A DNA stretch of 64,000 bases from Closterium sp. Naga37s-1. Lineage: Eukaryota > Streptophyta > Zygnematophyceae > Desmidiales > Closteriaceae. Below the pieces are notes generated by a model. That model searched no databases. It was given only the letters and a program-made list of their open reading frames with translations, and was not told where the DNA came from. The stretch is taken from NCBI GenBank assembly GCA_947471745.1, contig CANJKZ010000263.1, forward strand, positions 310,001 to 374,000, read 5' to 3'. The translations under genes were made by a program, and so were the position numbers. This document shows, in pieces, positions 55,752 through 64,000 of this stretch. How positions within the stretch are numbered: position 1 is the first letter of the stretch; each line of letters opens with the position of its first letter.

Positions 55752-58700
55752 ATGGCTACCACTCCTCCCCCTCTCCCCCCTCCCATTGACGCCTCCTCCG
55801 TCGACAAGCTTCAGCTTGCCGCGGACCGCTCGGCGATCAACTGGCATTCCTTCGTCGGGAGCATCCGCCGTGTTCTCCAAGATGCATTCGTCGGACCCTA
55901 CTGCGTCCTTGACGTCCTCCTCCGCCGCCCGCAAGCCCTCCAGCCCACGGCACCCAATCACCCCGGCGAACCCCCTCCACCCCCCATTCCTCCTGGTCCT
56001 CCTCCTCCTGAACCCACCTTGGAGATCGCCACTTCCCCAGCGCTCCAAGATGCCGCCGATGCCGCATTTCTCCACGATCGCCGCGAATACCTCATCCGCA
56101 AGGCGGAGCATGAGGTTGCGGTACATAACCACGACTTCGCGGTAGCGGAACGCGCCAATCGCCTGGCGCTCCTTGATGAGTACAATACGGCCATGGCGGA
56201 CTACCTCCCTCGGAACATCGCATGGGCCACTGCTGACAACCGCGCCTGCACCATCCTCCTCGGCGCACTCCCTGATACCCTCATGCGCCGTTTCCAAGCT
56301 CGCGAGATGCGCGCCTCCCTCATCTGGGCCGAGCTCCAGGCCATGTTCGAGCGTCGCGACATCAGCTCTGTCGGCGCCCTGTTCCAGGAGTACTTCTCCA
56401 TCACCCTCGCCACTTGTGATGGCGCAGTTGACTACGTGGGGCGCATGCAGGAGGTCGCTGATCGCCTTGCGGCACGCCAAGCTGCCCTCCCCGAGCCCCT
56501 GCAAATCCACCGCCTCCTCTACAACCTCACCCCGGACTACGAGTCCCGCCTCCATGCCTTCACTGAGGCCAACCCCATGGCCGGCCTCGACGACGTGGTC
56601 CAGTGGATCATTGACACGGAGGTCAAGCTCCGCACCCCCGTTGTCAACCTTACCACCCCTCAGTCCTCCTCCTCCACCTCCCTCAACGCTACGCAGCCGC
56701 GCAACCAGGGTGGTCGCAGCGGCGGCGGCGGAGGCCGTGGAGCGGGTGGCGGTGGTGGTGGTGGAGGCCGTGGTGGTGGCGGTGGTGGTAGTGGTGGCCG
56801 TGGTGGCCGTGGTGGCGGTGGTGGTGGTGCTGGCAGCGCCCCTGCTGGAGGTGCTGTGACTCGAGGCGGACGCCCTGGCACTCTCCCCCCATGCACATAT
56901 GTGCGTCGCCATGGTCCCCATGCAGGTACCCCTTGCGGCCAGACCAACCATCCCCCCACCACGTGCTTTAAGGCACTCGACGACGCCTGGTTTGATCGCG
57001 GCAACACTGGCACCCCTCCTCGCTGGAACTCGGTCACACCTCGCCCCTCCTTAGTGGACATTCAAACCCTCCCCTCTTTCCTTCCTGCTCACCTCCGCAT
57101 GGTTACCCCCTCCCCACCCTCACAGCTGCAGCAGTTTCAGCAGCACCAGCAGCAGCAGCACCTGTACTTCCACCAGCAGCAGCAGCAGCCGCAGTTTCTC
57201 CAGCCCCAGCAGCCGCCGCCGCCGCAGTTCTTCCAGCCACCGCCGCAGCAGCAGCAGCAGTTCCTTCCCCCACCCTGGCAGCAGCAGCCACTCACCTTCG
57301 GCACAGCGGCCATGGCCGCTCATACCTCCCTTCCTCCTCCTCCCCCCTGGGGTTCCCTCCCCTCTGCCCCCCCCAGTGTTCCCGACACTTCTGGTAGTTT
57401 CCTTGGTAATATCAGTGTTGCACCGTCCGTCGCTGCCATGTATCCCTCTGCTATCAATGAGACTTCGTTTCAGTACCCCGTCCCACCCCCTCCTCCCTCT
57501 TCTCCCACCCTGGACTTTGTCCTTGACAGTGGAGCCACTGAAACCGCACTGAAAGACGCTGGCACTCTCACCCCACTACCACTTCCCACTCAGGTTCATG
57601 GGGCTGATTCCAGCTTTTCCATTCCATGCACTCACCTCTCCACCCTCCCTTGCACTGCCTTCCCCTCCGGTAAGGTCACAGGTCTCCACATCCCCACTCT
57701 CCGCAACAACCTCCTCTCCCACCGTGAGCTCCAAGGTGTTGGTATCACTGCCATTTACCCCGGTTATGCCAATTACTGTGATCTCTACCAAACCTCCTCC
57801 GGTCGCTTCCTTCTCCGCATTCCGCTTTGCCCCCGCACTCGCCTCTACACACTCCGCACGCCTCGCCCATCCTTCTGCCACGTCACCACTCGTTCCGGTG
57901 CTTCCACCGGTCCACCTCCTCCTCCTTTACTTCCCCCTTCCCCTCCCCCTCAAGTATCCTCTTCTCCCTCCCCACCATCCTCCTCCTCCCCTCCCGTTCC
58001 TTCCATCACCCCATCTCCCTCCTCCTCCACTACCCTCTCCCACCCTGCTGTCCTCTTACACCACAGACTCGGCCATCCCAACTTCACCGCCCTTCGCACC
58101 ACAGTCACCTCTCGCCTCCTCCGCAGCCTTCCTCCTGTTTTACCTCCCCTCCCCTCCTCCCCCTCTCCCCCATGCCCTTCATGCATTCACGGCAAGCTCA
58201 AACAGTCCCCCCACCACAGTCATCCCACCTTCGCCGCCGCCCCCATTGACCTTGTGCACATGGACCTCTGGGGCCCCTATCCCATCCGCTCCCGCCAGGG
58301 GCATCGGTACATGCTCGTCCTCGTTGACGACCACAGCCGGTACTCCACCACCTTCTTCCTTCACACGAAAGACCAGGTGCCGGCATTGGTCATCAACTGG
58401 GCCGAACAGTGCCGCAATCACTTCAAACGCCCCATCGGCCGCCTTCACTCTGACGGTGGGGGTGAGTTCATCAATAACACCCTTGCCACATACTGCAACA
58501 CCTACGGCATCCAACAGACCTCCACCCTTCCCCACTCCCCTCAGCAGAACGGCATTGCTGAGAGCCGCATTCGTGAGATCACCAAGATAGCTCGCTGTCT
58601 CATTGCTCATGCCTCCACCCCTCCTTCCCTCTGGAGCTATGCCCTCCTCCACGCCGCTCTTCTCCTTAATCTCCGCTCCCACCCTCAGCATCCTTCCTCC

Positions 58701-59520
58701 TCCCCTACAGAGCTTTGGTCCAACGCCAAACCCGACGCTGCCGGCCTTCGCGTTTGGGGCTGCAAGGCCTTCGTTCTCATCCCACCCGCCGACCGCTCCC
58801 GCGCCGCTGGCAAGCTTGCTCCTCGCGCCCTGGAATGCGTTTACCTTGGGCACAATCGCGACTCCCCAGGCTACCTCTTCCTCCACCCTCCCACCAATCG
58901 CCTCATCCGCAGCGGCGACGTCGTCTTCGACGAATCCGTCCCCTATTACTCCACTCCTCCCCCTGATCCTCTCCCTCCTCCCACTCGTCCCCTTGCTTGG
59001 ACCGACACCGTCCTCCCGCCCCTTCTCCCTCCAGCCCCTCTCCTCCCACCCGTCGCAGCTCCGCTCCCGCCCTCCTCCTCCGCCGATGTCTACGACCCTG
59101 CCGCACCCGCTTCCCCCGCTCACTCGGCCGCACCCCCTCCCCCCCCTCCCTCCTCCTCTCCCTCTCCCTCCTCCCAGCAGCCGGATCAGCAGCAGCAGCA
59201 GCAGCAGCAGCCGCAGCAGCAACAGCAGCAGCAGCAGCAGCCGGGACAGCAGCCGGGGCAGCAGCAGCAGCAGCAGCCGGGCCAGCAGCAGCAGCAGCAG
59301 CCGGGCCAGCAGCAGCAGCAGCAGCGGCAGCAGCAGCAGCAGCAGCCTCAGCAGCCGCAGCACCAGCACGGTCAGCCGCAGCCGCAGCAACACGGGCAGC
59401 AGCTTCCGCAGCACCAGCAGCAGCAGCGGCGTCGTGCCACTTCCCGTTCCTCCCCCTTCCTCCTCCCTTACATCCATACCCGCTCTGTGGACAAAATCCT
59501 TGGGGCTCCTCCTCCTGCCT
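55752..59520 (+). pseudogene. Copia-G gag-protease-integrase frame (partial polyprotein)
   Basis: About 1,255 codons of copia sequence in one open frame. Gag core comes first (residues about 20-300: NWHSFVGSIRRVLQDAF, LPRNIAWATADNRACTILLG, HRLLYNLTPDYESRLHAF). A Gly/Arg-rich stretch follows, then the extended zinc knuckle C-x13-C-x4-H-x4-CF (residues about 380-410), a Gln/Pro-rich stretch, protease LDFVLDSGATETALKDAG (about residue 590), pre-integrase HHRLGHPNFTAL, integrase VHMDLWGPYPIRSRQG, LHSDGGGEFINN and QQNGIAESRIRE (residues about 835-940), the C-terminal block LRVWGCKAF, and a polyglutamine hinge (59,188-59,430). Beyond 59,520 the same frame runs on into flanking minisatellite. The start ATG at 55,752 follows the leader directly. 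Confidence 0.93.
59188..59430. repeat. CAG-rich tract in the Copia-G hinge
   Basis: CAGCAG and CCGGGCCAGCAGCAGCAG units encode Q-runs separated by PGQ. The position between integrase and RT is the same as the low-complexity hinges of Copia-1, -2 and -E. Confidence 0.93.
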
Positions 59521-59598
59521 CCCTGAGGAGCGGTTGGCGAGGGTGTCAAAGGCGAGTAGCGCCACAAAAAACGCGCGCTGCCTGCGGGAGAAAGAAGA

Positions 59599-59760
59599 GG
59601 GGCGATGGAGTGGAGAGGGGCAATGGAGTGGAGAGGGGCGATGGAGTGGAGAGGGGCGATGGAGTGGAGAGGGGCGATGGAGTGGAGAGGGGCGATGGAG
59701 TGGAGAGGGGCTATGGAGTGGAGAGGGACGATGGAGTGGAGAGGGGAGATGGAGTGGAGA
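59599..59760. repeat. 18-bp minisatellite, nine units
   Basis: Nine copies of GGGGCGATGGAGTGGAGA with one- or two-base variants. The period is a multiple of three, so the Copia-G frame passes through it as GDGVER repeats. Confidence 0.95.
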
Positions 59761-60315
59761 GGGACGCTTGATTGCACGAGGCTGAGGAGGCAGGCAAAGA
59801 GACGAGGCGGAGGGACATGGAGTGCAACGCAGCAGGGGAAGATGGGTGTAGCAGTGGGGCAAGGATGGTATGTCATGAGGGGGACAGAAGGAGGGAAGAG
59901 GAGAGGGAGATTGGGAGACAGGGGGGTGTGATGGACACAGCACCTGCAACCAATGTCGAACGCGTCCCCAGCTCCATCGAATGCTGCCACGTGCAACAGC
60001 AGTGATATCAGTGGCAGCAGTGACAGCAGTAACAACAGCAGCGGCAGCAGCGGCGGCGGCAGCAGCGGTGGCGGCAGCAGCAGCAGCGGCAGCAGCGACA
60101 GATCATGCGAGCCAAGCAAGAGCACACCAAAGCAGGGCATGGATTCTTGTTAGAATTACACATTGTGCTTTTTCAGGAAGCTCAGAAGAATGCATAGGAG
60201 TAAAATCAAGAGCAGATTAGGAAGTCAGAAGGACAGGTAGGTGCTGTGGTGACACCAAACATGATTGATATGAGATGTCCCAACCCCAAGGTCCCTGGTC
60301 GAGGGTAGAAGGGCC

Positions 60316-60382
60316 AGTCACGAATGGGGACCAGTCACGAATGGGGACCAGTCACGAATGGGGACCAATCACGAATGGGACC
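60316..60382. repeat. 17-bp tandem repeat, four units
   Basis: Four head-to-tail copies of AGTCACGAATGGGGACC; the last has one substitution and one missing base. Confidence 0.95.
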
Positions 60383-60451
60383 ATTACATATCAGTGAAAT
60401 TCCCTTCCTTGCCGCACCTTGCGGCCCCTCGCCTTGCAGTCTGCCTGTTAT

Positions 60452-61188
60452 TCACAAGTGTCCGAGTGAGACACTTCCTATCCAATCAACACCGCCCCCG
60501 TGCCCTACACCGCTGGGCCAGACCTCTGGGCTGAAACCAAGTTGAAACAGAAAATGAGGGTCGCGACGCAAGCAATGCATGTCCATTAAATACGCAGACA
60601 ATAGGCTAGGCGCTACACAGGCCATTCCTCGCCCAAGTCTCCCGGTCCCACCAGTCACAGAGAAGCATGTGCGCTGGTTGACAAAAGCGCGCTCTGCCCC
60701 CGCCCCCTCCACCTCCACTCGCCCGAACCTCGCCACCCCCGTCACGTTCCACCCTTCCCCCGCCCTCCGCTCCTCCTCCACCCCGCACTCCCTTTCCGCC
60801 CCTTCCTCCTCCCCACGCATTGCTGCCTCTCCTGCCTTCGCCCCCTCCTCCTCCCAACGCATTGCTGCCTCTCCTCCCTCCGCCCCCTCCTCTTCCCCAC
60901 GCATTGCTTCCTCTCTTCCCTCCGCCCCCTCCTCCTCCCCTCGCATTGCTTCCTCTCTTCCCTCCGACCCCTCCTCTTCCCCACGCATTGCTTCCTCTCC
61001 TGCCCGCGTGTCCGCCAGCTCTTTTGTCGCCTCATCCTGCGCCATCCGCATTACAGAGTCACGGCTTGCCCCTCCATCCTCTGCGGACCCCACCTGCTGC
61101 TCCGTTATAAGCAGCCACGCTGCTCCCTGGTCTCGCTGCGACTGCTGCCCCCACTGCGATCGGTACACCTTCACGGGCTGGTGGATAA
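60452..61188 (-). CDS. Host gene of unknown function, exon 2: acidic repeat region to stop
   Basis: The exon follows an acceptor reading CTGCGCTGACCTTCAG with a good pyrimidine tract upstream (CTCTCCCCCTAATCTCTG). The frame encodes LIHQPVKVYRSQWGQQSQ, RDQGAAWLLITEQQVGS, then about five tandem 14-residue repeats of the type EEAMRGEEEGAEGR (60,800-61,010), and ends at a stop at 60,452. I do not recognise the family. The repeats are Glu/Gly/Arg-rich and would be hydrophilic, perhaps helical. The last 80 residues are less convincing and the true end may lie earlier through another intron. The opposite strand is also open here because of composition. The frame joins exon 1 in phase (C plus TT). 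Confidence 0.5.
60800..61010. repeat. 42-bp coding minisatellite (about five units)
   Basis: Units around CCCTCCTCCTCCCCACGCAT repeat every 42 bp and give 14-residue acidic repeats on the minus strand. Confidence 0.85.
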
Positions 61189-61869
61189 CTGAAGGTCAGC
61201 GCAGAGATTAGGGGGAGAGGAGTGCCGCGCCAGCGGATGTGGATGAAATGAAGAGCCGTTTTGTTGGTGGGTGCGGGAAGGGGAAGAAGGAGAAGTGGTT
61301 TGAATCGTTTTGCAGCGCTGATAAACGCATGAAACAAGTTTGCGACTGGTAACACGGTAACACTGCGTCCTGAAAAGCGTGCGACAGAAACCATGCACGA
61401 AGGTGTGTACGCTGGGACAATGCGACATTGGCCGTGGTCCAGTGATGGTTTGACACACCGCCACAATTGTGAGTACAGAATAGAACCTATAGCAATGCCC
61501 AAACATTCCAATACTCTGTTCCCCTTTCACATCATGTGTTGCGAGCTTGGGTAGGTGACGAGTTGCAACGAGGGGTTTTTAAGGACATGAGTACACCTCA
61601 GGGCGTGTCATGCATAGTGTTCAGCCCATAAATCACTATTCTGGCTGGCATGTGGCGGTTCAAAGCGGTGGGGCAAACATAGATTAACGCACATCTTAGT
61701 CAACCGGCGCTTCAAATGAACTGAAAGTTCCCCAAGCATGACACGCCCTAAAACACTGCGCATAAAATAATATGCGCAAGTTTGGAGCATAATATCATTG
61801 CAAAATAGAAGCATTCGGACTAAGTCAGTTGCAAATTCGCCTGCCAGGCGACTACGGTGCTGCACTCAC
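61189..61869 (-). other. Intron of the unknown host gene
   Basis: 681 bp between donor GTGAGTGCAG and acceptor CTTCAG. It contains no other gene I can recognise; short open frames in it are unconvincing. Confidence 0.45.
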
Positions 61870-62023
61870 GCGCTGCTACGTCCGGAGGCGAATAAGTGAG
61901 CACGGTGTGAACGGCAAAGTAGACGGTCAGCAGCGCGCCGAGCCGCAGCAGGGCGGCGACTGCTGATCGGATTCTCAGGCGCCGCTGCTCGACTCGATTC
62001 GTCGCTCCTGCCAACCCTCCCAT
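61870..62023 (-). CDS. Host gene of unknown function, exon 1: N-terminal membrane anchor
   Basis: It starts at an ATG (62,021-62,023) and ends at the perfect donor GTGAGT. It encodes MGGLAGATNRVEQRRLRIR, SAVAALLRLGALLTVYFAV and HTVLTYSPPDVAAR. A basic segment (RRLRIR) is followed by about 20 hydrophobic residues, then a polar stretch: a type II signal anchor, as seen in many Golgi glycosyltransferases and related proteins. That family assignment is only analogy. The AT-rich sequence just upstream (TAATATATTTAGTACGAGA) may be 5' leader or promoter. Confidence 0.5.
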
Positions 62024-62416
62024 TCTCGTACTAAATATATTAGGATTTTGTGCCTCGGCCTAATCTCGGGCGATATTACTCGAGAATTGGCGACAGTACT
62101 ACTAGAGATGGTACTGTTTTCAAGATCCATTCCGAGATCTATTTCCGCGGCGATGCTTTTCAAGCGGCAAAGCTTTGTGCCGGCGCTAGCAGGCGGGAAA
62201 GAAGTGGTACAGTACCAAACTTTCTGATTGATGCCACAGATAACCTGGCATGATGTCCCGATCCATATCTGTAGTGTCGAGCATAACGGGCTCTGACCCA
62301 CCACACGGCCGGTCCGACAACGAACGCCCGCTAGCAGTCACGGCCGGCTCGGTACGCGCCATGAGTAGGGACGCGGGAGGATCGAGTGTGAACTGTAGTG
62401 AGGCGAGAAAACACAA
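62024..62416. other. Upstream region of the unknown host gene
   Basis: No coding sequence recognised. AT-rich just before the ATG (62,027-62,048); otherwise mixed composition. Presumably promoter and 5' leader of the minus-strand gene, by position only. Confidence 0.35.
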
Positions 62417-62753
62417 TGTTAGAGTGAAATTGTGTAAGGCTGTCACCGCTTTGTCTCCGTTAGAGTGAAATTGTGCAAGGAATTTTCCTAATTCCTTACT
62501 GAGGCACTCCATACGCGTACAATTCCAACTTCTCAGAGTTCAGGCCCGTTCCGCCGACCTCGCCTTCCGAACGTCCCTCGCGTCGCCTTCGGGTTTCCCA
62601 ACCCCAAACCTACACCCAACCATCTCGCGACTCCGCGACCTCGGCCTAGCTAGCCTTGCTACATTATGCCTAGCCCTCGTTGTTTTCTCAGTAGTTGTAA
62701 TCACTTCCGCGATATTGCATTCAGCGCACTCTTCTTTCGTACAACTCATAACA
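62417..62753 (+). repeat. 5' LTR of Gypsy-H (left edge probable)
   Basis: 337 bp with a 5-bp terminal inverted repeat TGTTA/TAACA. The right edge is fixed by the primer-binding site; the left edge is chosen by the inverted repeat. It contains two copies of GTTAGAGTGAAATTGTG (62,418-62,434 and 62,459-62,475). Confidence 0.6.
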
Positions 62754-62942
62754 CTTGGTATCAGAACTACTTTCCTAGGTTACCCTCCACTTTCCGGGGT
62801 AGTTTTAGTGCAGGGGTGCGATAGACTTTGTGGGCTGCAAAGCGGTCGGCTGAGAGATAGATACGATTATCTCGCTCCGACTAATAGCGTTTGCGCCTTC
62901 ATCAAAGTCAGAAAAATCGTTGTTAACCCGCTGCCCGTTAGG

Positions 62943-64000
62943 ATGAGTCTCCGAAACATGAATCAAGCCGAGTTTGGCGCGTTCATGCAGGACTTTCGGA
63001 CGATGCAATCCAACACGCAGACTATGTCTGGCGAGTTGGAGCGCCTGGGGGTGGAAAACGCCGAACTATGCCAGGCGCGAAGTGAAGCGCGCCAAGAGTC
63101 GCCCGTCGTGGATGAAGCAAGTAGCAGCTCATCACTCAACGAGAACTTGTTTAACGAGCTGGATGCTTCGCAGGACGCTGAAGAGGAGTGGGCGGCAAGA
63201 CGGCAACAAGCACGGGAAGCGCCAGGGCAACAACCACAGGAGCAGGCAACGCCAAGGCAACAGTCGCAAGCGCTGCCACGACAGGCACCAGCGACAACCC
63301 AGACGATGGCTTCAGTGGCGTCCCCAGTGCATGCGGCAGCAACAGTCTCAACAACTGTCAAGATAAAACCGACGAACCCATCCCCGTTCAACCCCAGCGA
63401 CAAAACCGTCACTGTGTCTGCGTGGTTGTTCGGCGTGGAGGTCTTCTTTGATGCTGCGCAAATTGCTGATGATGTCACTCGCATTAATTTTGCAGTGTCA
63501 CTGTTACGCGGACCTGCGTTGGAGTGGTGGAAGCGGACTCTTAAGACAGAGGGGATTTCGGCAGGACTGTCACGTGCGAACGACGGGACCTGGACATCTG
63601 TCACGCAACTACAATCTTCGGAGTGGCCACGATACGTACATGGACGGAGTGGGGCGCCGCGCTGCGAGCCTGATTCGAGCACGTATCCGCCTCGGATTCT
63701 GCTCGCATGAAGCTGCGTACTTGGAAGTAGGTGACATCGGTCCACGACTACACGGCAACGTTCTGCAATTTGGCCGACCAGGTGGATGACATGAGTGACG
63801 AGGAGCGACTCAATCGATACGTCGCAGGCCTCAAATACGAAGTACAGTACGAGGTGCGACGAACGAGGCCACGCGATTTCCTCGATGCTGTCCAGATGGC
63901 CGAATCAACGGACGCGCTGATGCAGTGGGCGAGAATGAGTTCCCGGGAGGGCACTCAATTTCGCGGATCGCCTCGCCAGCCCACAATCAACGGTGTGGAT
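62943..64000 (+). pseudogene. Gypsy-H gag
   Basis: An N-terminal coiled coil (NQAEFGAFMQDFRTMQSN, LERLGVENAELCQARSEA), a Gln/Ala-rich linker, then the retrotransposon gag core (VSAWLFGVEVFFDAAQI, NFAVSLLRGPALEWWKR, near 63,420-63,540), and EERLNRYVAGLKYEVQYEV near 63,800-63,860. The order and the ALEWW block are typical of chromovirus-type Ty3/gypsy gag. The N-terminal layout (a short Met-starting coil) resembles Gypsy-I. Broken in at least two places. Confidence 0.85.

Larger units (their letters stand above)
53505..59520 (+). mobile_element. Copia-G: 5' LTR, leader and a long gag-protease-integrase frame
   Basis: The LTR 53,505-53,902 begins TGTTAAAATATAT and ends ATCTTCACA; the primer-binding site TGGTATAGAGC follows at 53,903. 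A 1.85-kb GC-rich leader (to 55,751) precedes one uninterrupted reading frame that carries gag, protease and integrase. Similarity to copia ends near 59,520, inside the hinge; RT, RNase H and a 3' LTR are not seen, so it is a partial element and cannot be dated from its LTRs. The unbroken frame suggests that it is young. Confidence 0.9.
59521..60451. other. Unassigned flank with three short tandem arrays
   Basis: No gene is recognised. It holds an 18-bp minisatellite (59,599-59,760), a GGCAGCAGC triplet array (about 60,000-60,100) and a 17-bp array (60,316-60,382). A minus-strand run AFFVALLAFDTLANRSSG near 59,520-59,580 is protein-like but unassigned. Confidence 0.6.
62417..64000 (+). mobile_element. 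Gypsy-H: 5' part of a Ty3/gypsy element
   Basis: A probable LTR, 62,417-62,753, begins TGTTA and ends TAACA; the primer-binding-like site CTTGGTATCAGAAC follows. Gag starts at the ATG at 62,943. The element continues past the window end, so its state cannot be judged fully; at least two interruptions are seen in gag. Confidence 0.8.

Noticed and set aside
53917-56145. 742-codon open frame over the Copia-G leader
   Set aside because: It consists of Pro/Arg/Ser/Ala repeats from a GC-rich minisatellite, is open on both strands, and has no domain. It reflects composition.
55032-56951. 639-codon minus-strand frame across the Copia-G leader and gag
   Set aside because: Antisense of gag plus alanine runs from triplet repeats; no recognisable fold.
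58179-60140. 653-codon minus-strand frame opposite Copia-G
   Set aside because: It lies antisense to a clear copia frame and is made of Leu/Pro and Ala runs from CAG tracts.
61171-61865. Small minus-strand frames between the two exons of the unknown gene
   Set aside because: No domains; they fall in the inferred intron and have ordinary chance length.

Overview
This 64 kb window looks like nuclear DNA of a plant-lineage eukaryote. It is dominated by Ty1/copia and Ty3/gypsy retroelements whose primer-binding sites resemble the 3' end of plant initiator Met-tRNA (TGGTATCAGAGC and variants). Host coding sequence is sparse, intron-rich and GC-rich, with many minisatellites and CAG, CTG and poly-C tracts. 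A streptophyte alga of the Closterium type would fit, but that is inference from style; no marker gene is present.

Layout. 1 to about 3,230: 3' part of a copia element (Copia-0, +) ending in an LTR. 3,246-3,448: 17-bp minisatellite. 3,730-8,573: 3' part of a host helicase gene (-) of the ZNFX1 / NF-X1-type zinc-finger helicase family. Seven exons are placed with matching splice phases; one more is tentative and one to two are unresolved. 8,574-15,288: Copia-1 (-), with 130-bp LTRs and 5-bp target duplications, inserted at a likely splice acceptor of that gene. 15,294-27,822: Copia-2 (-), split by Copia-3 (+, 17,263-22,835). 27,823-30,461: gypsy remnant (Gypsy-I, -) containing a tandem array with a tRNA-like head. 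30,462-49,345: Copia-D (+), split by a composite insertion at 32,377-47,034 (Copia-D' plus a partial D'' sharing an LTR, itself carrying Copia-E at 35,958-42,560) and by a solo LTR at 47,189-48,203. About 49,560-51,198: gypsy fragment (Gypsy-J, -). 51,199 to about 52,975: 5' part of Copia-F (+). 53,505 to about 59,520: Copia-G (+), with one very long open frame. 60,452-62,023: probable two-exon host gene (-) encoding an N-terminally membrane-anchored protein with 14-residue acidic repeats. 62,417-64,000: 5' part of Gypsy-H (+).

How it fits together. The host genes do not form an operon or pathway. Most of the window is a nested retroelement pile between them. Target-site duplications give the order: Copia-3 is younger than Copia-2; Copia-E is younger than the D'/D'' composite, which is younger than Copia-D. 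Copia-1 entered next to an already truncated Copia-2. LTR pairs of Copia-1, Copia-3 and Copia-E each differ by about 4-5% by eye, suggesting one broad period of activity.

The most interesting signals are: an extended-loop zinc knuckle shared by four copia copies; GC-rich minisatellite leaders in place of ordinary 5' leaders; a 26-bp tandem array that repeats a host splice donor six times; decayed exon-end copies in the helicase introns; a solo LTR that kept three bases of its primer-binding site; and a mosaic LTR at 45-46 kb.
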